Shown one piece after another: positions 6,942-13,895 of a stretch of 17,185 nt of DNA. Numbering within the stretch: the first letter of the stretch is position 1; every line of letters starts with the position of its first letter. Under the pieces are notes generated by a model. The model was not told where the DNA came from, did not search any database, and saw only the letters and a program-made list of their open reading frames with translations. The DNA is taken from assembly GCA_022866015.1 (NCBI GenBank), contig JALHTX010000370.1, positions 1 to 17,185 of the forward strand. The letters run 5' to 3'. The translations under genes and the position numbers were made by a program. The DNA is from Thermoplasmatota archaeon. GTDB lineage: Archaea > Thermoplasmatota > E2 > DHVEG-1.

Positions 6942-7238
6942 ATGAGCTCTATTAAAAACGTTCTTTATTGGCTAATCGCCAACTCCCTTGGTGGTTTTAA
7001 CCGCGGTAAAATTTTAGAAGAACTTTTTAAAAAACCTCAAAACGCAAATGAACTTTCTAATAACCTTAAATTAGAGTATAAAACAGTTCGTTATCATTTA
7101 AAAGTCTTTGAGGATAATAAACTTATTATATCTGTAGGTGGAGGATATGGAAAAACATATTTTTCATCTGATGAACTTGAGCAAAATAAGAGCGTATTTA
7201 ATGAGATTTGGCATGAAATTGGGAAAAAAACAAATTAA
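6942..7238 (+). CDS. Winged helix-turn-helix DNA-binding regulator
   Basis: Protein of 98 residues with a winged-helix fold of the ArsR/MarR-like kind. The recognition region (QNANELSNNL, then KTVRYHLKVFEDNKLII, about residues 33-63) is a textbook 'remove the repressor, read the DNA' helix pair, followed by a Gly-rich wing (SVGGGYGKTYF). I chose the ATG at 6942, preceded by AAAGGT at good spacing. A TTG at 6891 would add 17 residues but would start inside repeat array 3. The stop is 27 nt before the next gene, so the two are likely co-transcribed. No ligand-binding domain or cysteine sensor is visible. The target is unknown; its own upstream array, shared with htrA and the LTxxQ gene, makes it the natural candidate binder. 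That link is inference. Confidence 0.88.
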   Translation: MSSIKNVLYWLIANSLGGFNRGKILEELFKKPQNANELSNNLKLEYKTVRYHLKVFEDNKLIISVGGGYGKTYFSSDELEQNKSVFNEIWHEIGKKTN

Positions 7239-7265
7239 TTAGAAGAAATATAAATTGGTGATAGA

Positions 7266-7808
7266 ATGAATCAAATTCCAATAAAGGAAGAAAAAAATAT
7301 TATATACAATAAAAAAGCAATAAAAATAATATTGTTACTAGCTGTATTTGGTGTTATAACTGGATTGGTATTATCGGGCGTCTTTGTTAATGAAGCAAAT
7401 CAAATAATTGAGGATATGGAAGAAACATATATACCTTTAAATCCCTATTCAACTTTCAATCCCCTGCCATTAGAAACTTCAGATATCATCTTACCATCTT
7501 TAGGGATTATAATTGTTTGTGTCAGTATATATCTTCTACTCGGTCTTATTATAATTTACATCAAAATCTTTTTAAAAACAAATTCAAAATATATTATTGG
7601 ATTATTGTTCTTTTTAACTCCTTTATTCATTCAATCGATAATATCTGTCAATACCCTACGATCTTTATTCATCTCTTCGGCAATCCCATATATTCATATC
7701 CGCGAAAGTATCGGATTTGGATTTGGAGGACTCGGAGGGATTATAGTGATGGTATCAATATTTGAAATAATTGGGTTAGGTATTTTGCTATATCTTAGTA
7801 CGGAATAA
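7266..7808 (+). CDS. Small four-helix membrane protein, partner of the winged-helix regulator
   Basis: A 180-residue integral membrane protein of unknown function. Likely helices are at about 19-41, 76-100, 108-130 and 150-177. A polar loop between helices 1 and 2 (residues about 42-74, with acidic and Pro/Asn residues) would lie on one side of the membrane. A Gly-rich stretch (GFGFGGLGG) opens helix 4. The start at ATG 7266 follows GGTGA at close spacing. It directly follows the winged-helix gene, a pairing that suggests the membrane protein senses or transmits something to the regulator, but no sensor motif is visible. No family is recognised with confidence. Confidence 0.75.
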   Translation: MNQIPIKEEKNIIYNKKAIKIILLLAVFGVITGLVLSGVFVNEANQIIEDMEETYIPLNPYSTFNPLPLETSDIILPSLGIIIVCVSIYLLLGLIIIYIKIFLKTNSKYIIGLLFFLTPLFIQSIISVNTLRSLFISSAIPYIHIRESIGFGFGGLGGIIVMVSIFEIIGLGILLYLSTE

Positions 7809-8030
7809 CACCAATAAAAAATGTATCTTGAGCCTTAAAAAAAGAACTAATTGAATTTTTTAAATATTTTTAGTTATTATTAAATCAACCTATAACTATA
7901 ATCAAAGCAACTAAAATCAAATAAGAAAAAACTACTCAACAGGTAAAAAATCAGATATTTTACCAGTAAAATTAATCTAAAATATTATTTTATATAAATC
8001 TTAAGAATAAGGCCATCATCGACTTTACTT
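7809..8030. other. Convergent intergenic region
   Basis: It separates the plus-strand membrane protein from the minus-strand zinc-ribbon gene. The only structure seen is a 7-bp inverted repeat, GGTAAAA (7942-7948) with TTTTACC (7958-7964). It may act as a terminator hairpin; nothing coding was seen. Confidence 0.4.
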
Positions 8031-8534
8031 TTATTCTATTAATCTTGTTCTATTTTCTTTTTCCCTGAGCCAAAAAGCAATAGGTCGTACCTCTTCTGGT
8101 TTTGCATTCTTTGAATGAGCCCAAATATCAAGATTTTCTTTAGTTGCATCCATGCAGCATTTTTCACAGGCAAAAAACTTGCTATGAATTACAAGACCTG
8201 CTAGATTTCTTTCAAAAAGCATAACCTTATGACATATATCACATACACCAATTGAACCAGGTTCTTCATTGATAGTTGTGGACAGATTTCCTATAACAAT
8301 TAAATTTCCAGTTGGTGTTTCTTCAACTTCCCCTATTATTTCAAATATATCTCCTGATGCAATATCATCAATGTTTAAATCCTCAGCTATATGATCTTTA
8401 CTCACCTTATCAATTTTTAAAGGCTCCAGTTCATCTTGTTTTAAATCACCTAAAGAATTTTGTTCTCTTCTAAGATTTTGGATATGTAAAAAAATCTCTT
8501 CAAGATCTTCATCTATAACAAGTTTCTCTCTCAT
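8031..8534 (-). CDS. Zinc-ribbon protein of unknown function
   Basis: 167 residues from the preferred ATG at 8534. The N-terminal half is acidic and helical (EEIFLHIQNLRREQ). Then comes a compact segment (GDIFEIIGEVEETPTGNLIVIGN) and a C-terminal zinc-binding module with Cys98-x2-Cys101 (CDIC) and Cys123-x2-Cys126 (CEKC, followed by another Cys). It ends in a charged helix. The frame is open further upstream to an ATG at 8711 and overlaps the ribbon-helix-helix gene, but GGAGAG lies 8 nt before 8534 and supports the shorter form; the ATG at 8564 is a second option. A TATA-like TTTAAATA near 8590 hints at its own promoter. The rubredoxin- or transcription-factor-like zinc fold suggests nucleic acid or protein binding; no specific role is recognised. 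Confidence 0.7.
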   Translation of the reverse strand: MREKLVIDEDLEEIFLHIQNLRREQNSLGDLKQDELEPLKIDKVSKDHIAEDLNIDDIASGDIFEIIGEVEETPTGNLIVIGNLSTTINEEPGSIGVCDICHKVMLFERNLAGLVIHSKFFACEKCCMDATKENLDIWAHSKNAKPEEVRPIAFWLREKENRTRLIE

Positions 8535-8625
8535 TAAAAACTCTCCATAGTTACTCTCTACCATTATAAGAATAGAACTAAGGATATTTAAATTCCTATG
8601 AATTATATTGATAAAATTATCTATT

Positions 8626-8970
8626 TTAAAGCCATTTATGTGCTCTAATTTGCACAAGTGGATCTTCTGATATCTGCTCAATTTTTCGGGCAAGATTTTC
8701 AAAACCTTCAACGGTATTAATATTAAACTTATCTAAGGTTGTCCCATCCTTTGTAACGAGACTTATTTCACCAGTTAAAAACATAGATGTATCTATTTTT
8801 TTACTCATCTTTGTTGTAAACTTAGTTGATGAATCAGTTCCATTTTCTGTATCTAATTGTTTTTTAATTAATTCAGAAACAAAAAGAGATCGATCACCTA
8901 TGGTGTTTAAATTATCTATTTTTTCTAATAACTCACATGGTAATTCTAAAAACACTGTTTTCTTTTCCAT
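8626..8970 (-). CDS. Ribbon-helix-helix-like DNA-binding protein
   Basis: 114 residues. The first 40 (KTVFLELPCELLEKIDNL, RSLFVSELIKKQL) match the ribbon-helix-helix pattern of CopG/NikR-like regulators: a beta strand, a Pro, a helix, a turn and a second helix beginning RSxF. A Ser/Thr-rich linker follows, then a C-terminal segment (about 55-114, SMFLTGEISLVTKDG onward) of unknown fold that could bind a ligand or mediate assembly. It begins 44 nt after the UbiA-1 stop, so it may be the tail of the isoprenoid operon and could control it. No clear ribosome-binding site is visible before the ATG at 8970, so a leaderless start or translational coupling is possible. Confidence 0.7.
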   Translation of the reverse strand: MEKKTVFLELPCELLEKIDNLNTIGDRSLFVSELIKKQLDTENGTDSSTKFTTKMSKKIDTSMFLTGEISLVTKDGTTLDKFNINTVEGFENLARKIEQISEDPLVQIRAHKWL

Positions 8971-9014
8971 GATTAATAATAAAAAAATAGGTTTATTAAT
9001 CTTATCTACTAAAA

Positions 9015-10034
9015 CTAGGCAAAGTTGAGGATAGTTATCTTATCACTAAACATTGTAAGAATAGCAAAACTAAGTGCAAAAAAAATGTACTCAACATACA
9101 TAATTGACCAGGCGTGAACGTTTTCAAGAGTTTTACTCTCCAAACCTTTAAACATAAGATAAAATATGAATAGGCTAAAAAACATAAAAAGACTTAAAGG
9201 CCAAAGATACGCATCAATTAAATTAGCATGTATAAAAATAAAAACAAAAAGAAAAGGGAATAGCATAAATGGTAAGCAAACCAAAGCAGTTTTCTTTAAA
9301 CCAATTGTATTTATAAGTGTACGTGTACCTGTTGCTCGGTCTGCTTCAGCATCAGTTATGTCTTTTGTTGCCATACCTCCTATTAGATAGGTCATAGCAA
9401 TTCCTCCAATTACCCATGGTGTAGCGTCATTAAAAAGATTTTCAGAGCCAAAAACACTCCAAGCTGCAAGAGTTCCAAATAGTCCTCGTGGTATAGCAAT
9501 CCAAACCTGATTTATAAACAAATATTTTTTCATTCTTGGTGGAAGAGAATAAGTCACAGTGAAAATGATAATTAAAAATATAAAAACGCCAAACCAGAAA
9601 TTGATAGTTATTGCACGAAGTAGAGCAAAAAGATAAAGTATATACGCAAGGCTTTGAGCGCTCTCTGGTTTTATAATTCCACGTGGTATAGGTCTATATG
9701 GTTTTGATATTTTATCTGCTTCTGCATCTGTTGCCTGATTAAGCGAGTTTGAAGCAGCATTAACTAATACAAGTGTAAACGCAGCTTGTCCTATTGTAAT
9801 CCACCAATATTCAGAAATTTTTGTTGGATCTAGATTTCCAGTATTATAGTTATAAATTAGGCTTGCAACCATAATAGACATAGAAACAATAAATGGTGCA
9901 GCAAGAGTAAAAGGTCTGAAAAGATCAATAGCACCACGGGCTTGTTTTGAAAGAAACCTTGTTCTTGTATAAGGTTCCTTCATTGTCCATTTACCAGGAA
10001 CTTTAACCTTTGTCTCTTTTATGGGTTTCTCCAT
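9015..10034 (-). CDS. UbiA-superfamily prenyltransferase (UbiA-1)
   Basis: Integral membrane prenyltransferase, 339 residues, joining a polyprenyl diphosphate to an acceptor in the membrane. The first Mg-diphosphate motif is complete (Asn99-Gln-x-x-Asp103-x3-Asp107 in NQATDAEAD), followed by KPYRPIPRG. The second is Asp225-x2-Asp228-x3-Asp232 (DITDAEADRATGTRTL). About eight or nine hydrophobic helices flank them, plus an unusually long charged N-terminal tail (1-35). The motif details resemble the 4-hydroxybenzoate/chlorophyll-synthase-like branch more than UbiA-2 and UbiA-3 do, so the substrate probably differs. A TTTTAATA box at 10065-10058 is 24-31 nt before the ATG, suggesting a leaderless transcript. 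It sits between the CrtI-like and ribbon-helix-helix genes. Acceptor and chain length cannot be read from the sequence. Confidence 0.9.
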   Translation of the reverse strand: MEKPIKETKVKVPGKWTMKEPYTRTRFLSKQARGAIDLFRPFTLAAPFIVSMSIMVASLIYNYNTGNLDPTKISEYWWITIGQAAFTLVLVNAASNSLNQATDAEADKISKPYRPIPRGIIKPESAQSLAYILYLFALLRAITINFWFGVFIFLIIIFTVTYSLPPRMKKYLFINQVWIAIPRGLFGTLAAWSVFGSENLFNDATPWVIGGIAMTYLIGGMATKDITDAEADRATGTRTLINTIGLKKTALVCLPFMLFPFLFVFIFIHANLIDAYLWPLSLFMFFSLFIFYLMFKGLESKTLENVHAWSIMYVEYIFFALSFAILTMFSDKITILNFA

Positions 10035-10057
10035 TGTATAATAATATCATACCTATC

Positions 10058-10065
10058 TATTAAAA
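10058..10065 (-). promoter_or_regulatory. Putative TATA box of UbiA-1 (leaderless type)
   Basis: TTTTAATA on the minus strand lies 24-31 nt before the ATG at 10034, the spacing expected if transcription begins at or next to the start codon. No ribosome-binding site is visible at proper distance, which agrees with a leaderless mRNA. Confidence 0.4.
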
Positions 10066-10108
10066 TCTTTTTAAAAAAATTCTATTGTATAATAAAAATT
10101 TATATTTT

Positions 10109-11491
10109 TTATATCATATCTGTAACAATTTTGGCAGAATTTATAGCACAATTTATTCCAATTCCAGGTGCTTTTACACAATCACCTACTAGATACAGAT
10201 TTTTTATCGGTGTTATTATATCTGGTTTTTTATTATCAATTGTTTTTGCAACACCATCAAGATGCCATATAACTGGGTAGATAGCCCAATTAAGTTGTTT
10301 TTTATATTCAGAAATTAAAATTTCAAGATTTTTATCTAATATTTCTTTAAGTTTCTTTAAGATTAAAGGATTTCTTGCTTCATCTGGTGTACAAATAATG
10401 TATGATTGAACAAGAAATTCCCCTTTGTTTGATAATCCAGCATCAGGAGATGCAGCCATGAAATCGATCATTCCAACAATATCATTTCCATCAACCCCAA
10501 TATTTCTTTCAAGAAAATGAAAAACTTTTCCAATGAAATAATCTGGGATTCTTTTGAGAGAATAATACGCACAAAGACTACCAGTTCCTTTTAAAGATAT
10601 CATATATTTTACATATTCTTTAGAAAAATGTTTTTCATCAGCGATTTTAAAGAGGTCCTGTACTAGAATATTTGAAATAATAATATCAAAAGAGAATTCT
10701 TTTTCACCAATTTTTACTCCTATCACTTTACCATTTTTAATTACTATTTCATTTACAAAGGTATTTAATTCAATTTTGCCACCATTTTTAATAATATAAT
10801 CTTGAAGTTTATAATACATGCTTGAAAGACCATTTTTTGGATAAGCTAAAGGCTTTGAACTCCTGTATAAATTTCTTTGTGCACGAAACATCTCACCAGT
10901 TGAAATTTTATCAAGATTATTCAATGTAGAAATAGATCTAGAAAAAACTTCTAAAATTAATTTCATTTTTCCTTTCCCGTACTTATTTATTGTATCGGTA
11001 ATTGAAACAGTATCTAGATCAGTAAGTGTTTTTTCACTAGCAAAAAGAAGGTTGAGTATATTTGGTGCAATTTTAAGTTTATCTAATTTTGATAAAAAGG
11101 GAAAGTCATATCCATTTTCTTTAATAAAACCTACATATGATTCAACAAAATCCAGATGGTCATCTAACTCATTTAAAATATTATTGAAATTCGAAACAAT
11201 TCCACCACCAATTATATGATAACCAAAATCTAATGTATAGCCATATAACATTTTATTATCAAAAATTTTTTTAATATCAGGTTCAGAAAATGCAATATTC
11301 ATATTAAAACGAGAAAGTAAATTATTATATTCTTCAAGTGTGATAGAGGATCCTTTAAGAGAAATAGCTCTTCCACCTATTCTAGATTCTTTTTCATAAA
11401 TTGTAACATTATATCCTTTTTTTGTAAGTAAAGCTCCTGCAGTAAGTCCACCAATTCCTGCGCCTATTATGCCCACTTTTTTTTTCATCAT
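10109..11491 (-). CDS. CrtI/phytoene-desaturase-like FAD-dependent oxidoreductase
   Basis: Flavoprotein of 460 residues in the CrtI/CrtN/CRTISO and amine-oxidase-like group, which desaturate, isomerise or sometimes reduce polyprenyl chains. The N-terminal Rossmann motif is Gly10-x-Gly12-x2-Gly15 with Glu33 at the end of the second strand, followed by RIGGRA. The C-terminal FAD motif (YLVGDCVKAPGIGINCAI, about 433-450) is intact. Length is slightly below the usual 490-510 of CrtI. It begins 15 nt after the stop of the geranylgeranyl-reductase-like gene, with an imperfect inverted repeat around the junction (11494-11510), so the two are surely co-transcribed. The substrate could be a carotenoid, an archaeal lipid chain or a prenylated cofactor. 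No phytoene synthase is in the window, so a classical carotenoid role is only a possibility. Confidence 0.88.
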   Translation of the reverse strand: MMKKKVGIIGAGIGGLTAGALLTKKGYNVTIYEKESRIGGRAISLKGSSITLEEYNNLLSRFNMNIAFSEPDIKKIFDNKMLYGYTLDFGYHIIGGGIVSNFNNILNELDDHLDFVESYVGFIKENGYDFPFLSKLDKLKIAPNILNLLFASEKTLTDLDTVSITDTINKYGKGKMKLILEVFSRSISTLNNLDKISTGEMFRAQRNLYRSSKPLAYPKNGLSSMYYKLQDYIIKNGGKIELNTFVNEIVIKNGKVIGVKIGEKEFSFDIIISNILVQDLFKIADEKHFSKEYVKYMISLKGTGSLCAYYSLKRIPDYFIGKVFHFLERNIGVDGNDIVGMIDFMAASPDAGLSNKGEFLVQSYIICTPDEARNPLILKKLKEILDKNLEILISEYKKQLNWAIYPVIWHLDGVAKTIDNKKPDIITPIKNLYLVGDCVKAPGIGINCAINSAKIVTDMI

Positions 11492-11506
11492 TTTGAACCA
11501 CTGGTT

Positions 11507-12634
11507 TCAATTTTTTCTTATAGACTCTAGAATCTTTTTATCTTTTTTTACAATTTTTATAAATTGATTTTGTAATATATTTGGGAAAAATTTGTTTAGT
11601 AAAGAAAGTAAAGAATAAGTCCTTCTATATGATTTAATATATTCTTCTTCGGTTGTTAATCTATTTTTTTTATAATATGCTTTTTTTAATATTTTAACTT
11701 TATTTTTCATAAGCTCTTCGTATATTGTAAGCTTTGAAATATCTCCTTTAATAAATTTTGCAGCAATTACACCAGCTACACTTCCAGAAAATACTGCATT
11801 ATTAATTCCATTTTCAAAAATTGGATTTGCAAATCTAGCAGCATCCCCTACAAAAATTATATTATCTTTTGTTAGGGGTTCTAAAGGTTTTGATGCTGGA
11901 ACACAGGAATGAAAAGTATGAAGAACTTTAAATTTTTCTTTAACTTCATTTTCGATATATCTATCAAGTAAATATGATAAATCTAATTTTTGTCCGCCAG
12001 GTATTCCAAGTCCAATATTAGCTAATTTTTCGTTTTTTGGAAATAACCAAGCATATCCAAAAGGTGCATAAGGTTTATCATACCACATTTTCATAATATT
12101 TGGATTAAAATTTCCTTCAACTCTACTTTGAATACAAACACCGATATCACTTGGTTTAAGTTCTGTATCATTTCTAATTCTTTTACCAATTTGACAACTT
12201 ATGCCTGTTGCATCAATTATAATTTTTCCCCTCAAAATTTTTTTATTGTCTAATACAATTTCATTTGGAGGATTAAAATTTGTCATCCTACTTCCTATAA
12301 TTACTTCTACACCTTTTTGTTCTGCATGTTTCAGTAAATATTTTTCAACAAAATTCCTGTCAATGATATAAATCCCATGTTTTTTTACTTTGAAATTATA
12401 TTCTTTCTTACTAGATACATTTATTGTAATTTGTTTTATTTGATTTTTAGGGCATCCAATTTTATCAAGATTTAATATTTCAGCTGTTACTTCCTCTGTT
12501 GCTTCTCCACAACGAGGTGGAAAAAAAGGTTTTTCGTTTTTTTCTATTAATACAACATTAGCTCCAAACTCAGCTGCATTAATTGCAGCAGTAGCTCCTG
12601 AAAGATTACCGCCGATTATAATAACGTCATACAC
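11507..12634 (-). CDS. Geranylgeranyl-reductase-family flavoprotein
   Basis: 375 residues, FAD-dependent, of the family that saturates geranylgeranyl chains in archaeal lipids, chlorophyll and quinones. The N-terminal nucleotide-binding segment is GGNLSG (8-13) with Glu31. RCGEATE (41-47) fills the place of the Cys-containing loop of the family. The substrate-cavity motif YAWLFP (194-199), followed by ANIGLG, is typical. The FAD-binding GDAARFANPIFENGI begins at Gly263-Asp264. The start is GTG at 12634. A TTTATATA box at 12663-12656 lies 22-29 nt before it, suggesting a leaderless mRNA. In position it forms a unit with the CrtI-like gene. Its neighbours suggest it reduces the product of one of the UbiA enzymes, but a role in general membrane-lipid saturation cannot be excluded. 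Confidence 0.88.
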   Translation of the reverse strand: MYDVIIIGGNLSGATAAINAAEFGANVVLIEKNEKPFFPPRCGEATEEVTAEILNLDKIGCPKNQIKQITINVSSKKEYNFKVKKHGIYIIDRNFVEKYLLKHAEQKGVEVIIGSRMTNFNPPNEIVLDNKKILRGKIIIDATGISCQIGKRIRNDTELKPSDIGVCIQSRVEGNFNPNIMKMWYDKPYAPFGYAWLFPKNEKLANIGLGIPGGQKLDLSYLLDRYIENEVKEKFKVLHTFHSCVPASKPLEPLTKDNIIFVGDAARFANPIFENGINNAVFSGSVAGVIAAKFIKGDISKLTIYEELMKNKVKILKKAYYKKNRLTTEEEYIKSYRRTYSLLSLLNKFFPNILQNQFIKIVKKDKKILESIRKN

Positions 12635-12655
12635 AAAATAAGTAAAGTTTTATGT

Positions 12656-12663
12656 TATATAAA
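12656..12663 (-). promoter_or_regulatory. Putative TATA box of the geranylgeranyl-reductase-like gene (leaderless type)
   Basis: TTTATATA lies 22-29 nt before the GTG start, with no ribosome-binding site between. Upstream of it sits the inverted repeat at 12679-12696. Confidence 0.5.
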
Positions 12664-12678
12664 TAATTGCAACTTAAA

Positions 12679-12696
12679 AGTTAAACAATTTTAACT
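12679..12696. repeat. Perfect 7-bp inverted repeat (operator or terminator)
   Basis: AGTTAAA (12679-12685) and TTTAACT (12690-12696) face each other across CAAT. It lies in the 86-nt gap between the UbiA-2 stop and the next gene start, just upstream of a TATA box. It could be a regulator site for the flavoprotein genes or a weak terminator for UbiA-2. No second copy was seen in the window. Confidence 0.4.
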
Positions 12697-12720
12697 ATAT
12701 ATAAAGAATAAGTTTTATTT

Positions 12721-13734
12721 TTACATTGTTTTTGGCTGTGTAATCGTTCCATGTAAAATGATATTTGATAAGATAAATCCAAGACCCGGTAAAAACATAA
12801 TTAACCCTGCCCAAGGGTTAAGTGTCATAAGCATTATTGGAACAATTGTAAAATTAATCATATAATGGCTGCCTATATATCCCCTTGCTTTTTTTCTATC
12901 AAAATATTTCATATTTAATAACTTACTTGATAATATAAACAAAATAATTCCAATAATAATAATTATCCCCCATTGTAAATATTGTAAAATTGATAGTTTA
13001 GTAACATCCCATACTATGAAAAAAGGTAGAAGCACTAGCAGGATATCTACTAATTGGATTCCATATGCTAAAGATTTAAATGTAATTGGAACTTTTAACT
13101 CCCCGTCAATTATTCTTACTCCCATTTTAATTGCAAGAGTTCTTGCTCCTCGTCTATAGTCGTTTTCAATGTCTTTCATACCTGCAGCGATAGCATTCAT
13201 AAATAGGACCTGAATAGATCCAAGAATACAAACAATCAATGCTAATTTTGTAACATTAAATATATCTTTTACAACAGTTGAAGCACCATATAGTATTAAG
13301 AAGAATATACTTATTGTTAAAATTATATCCATGCCTGGGATTTTCTTACTTATTAAATCATAAATTGTAACAAAAACTGCGGATAATGCAAGTACAATAA
13401 TTGGGTAATATATGCTTGTTGTTAATGCTAAATAAAAAGCAATTATAAAAGAGATCATCATTGAAAATATCGCGTAAATCCATGCTTTTTTTATTGAAAT
13501 TGTCCCACTAACTAAAGGCCGATCACTAATTTCTTTTGATGTTTTATCTATATTATAATCAATGATATCATTTAGTACAAATCCATATGTATGACCAAAA
13601 AAACTTATTAAAAACAGCAAAAAAAGAGTAAGTATATTGTATTGCTCCATCGCAATAGCACCCATAACAGGAGAAACACCTGTTAACACCGCATTAAATG
13701 ACCTAGATAGTTTTAGATATTCTCTAACTGACAT
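12721..13734 (-). CDS. UbiA-superfamily prenyltransferase (UbiA-2)
   Basis: 337-residue membrane prenyltransferase. Motif 1 is Asn55-Asp-x-x-Asp59-x3-Asp63 (NDIIDYNID), followed by DRPLVSGTIS. Motif 2 is Asp188-x3-Asp192 (KDIENDYRRGART). Around nine hydrophobic segments are visible. After motif 2 there is an extra segment (about 206-220, RIIDGELKVPITFK) not found in UbiA-1 but matched by a similar one in UbiA-3. The two are therefore paralogues or partners, and the shared insertion may shape the acceptor site. It is the first gene of the leftward cluster, 161 nt from the divergent UbiA-3. Candidate reactions include digeranylgeranylglyceryl-phosphate-type or lycopene-elongase-type prenyl transfer; neither can be chosen from the sequence. 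Confidence 0.9.
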   Translation of the reverse strand: MSVREYLKLSRSFNAVLTGVSPVMGAIAMEQYNILTLFLLFLISFFGHTYGFVLNDIIDYNIDKTSKEISDRPLVSGTISIKKAWIYAIFSMMISFIIAFYLALTTSIYYPIIVLALSAVFVTIYDLISKKIPGMDIILTISIFFLILYGASTVVKDIFNVTKLALIVCILGSIQVLFMNAIAAGMKDIENDYRRGARTLAIKMGVRIIDGELKVPITFKSLAYGIQLVDILLVLLPFFIVWDVTKLSILQYLQWGIIIIIGIILFILSSKLLNMKYFDRKKARGYIGSHYMINFTIVPIMLMTLNPWAGLIMFLPGLGFILSNIILHGTITQPKTM

Positions 13735-13895
13735 ACAGGAACTTCAGTAGCAAAAAAGAACATAAAAAACCATCGTTTTCTAATAAGATTCCTGCATCAA
13801 GAATTCCTCTAATATTTAAAATAATGAAAATAATGAGAAATTTTTTATTCTGAATATTGTTTATTAAGAGTCAATCTTAAAATCTAACTATTGAT
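13735..13895. promoter_or_regulatory. Divergent promoter region between UbiA-2 and UbiA-3
   Basis: 161 nt of AT-rich DNA between the two divergent start codons. Weak TATA-like elements are present towards each side (TTTTTTAT about 30 nt before UbiA-2, TTTATTA about 30 nt before UbiA-3). No 11-bp repeat array and no strong inverted repeat was found, so no operator is called. Confidence 0.4.

Noticed and set aside
9166..9390. 74-codon plus-strand reading frame inside UbiA-1
   Set aside because: Antisense shadow of the second metal-binding motif region of UbiA-1.
11494..11510. Imperfect inverted repeat at the junction of the two flavoprotein genes as a terminator
   Set aside because: It has an unpaired base, lies only 15 nt from the next start and overlaps the stop of the upstream gene, so it more likely reflects chance or coupling than termination.
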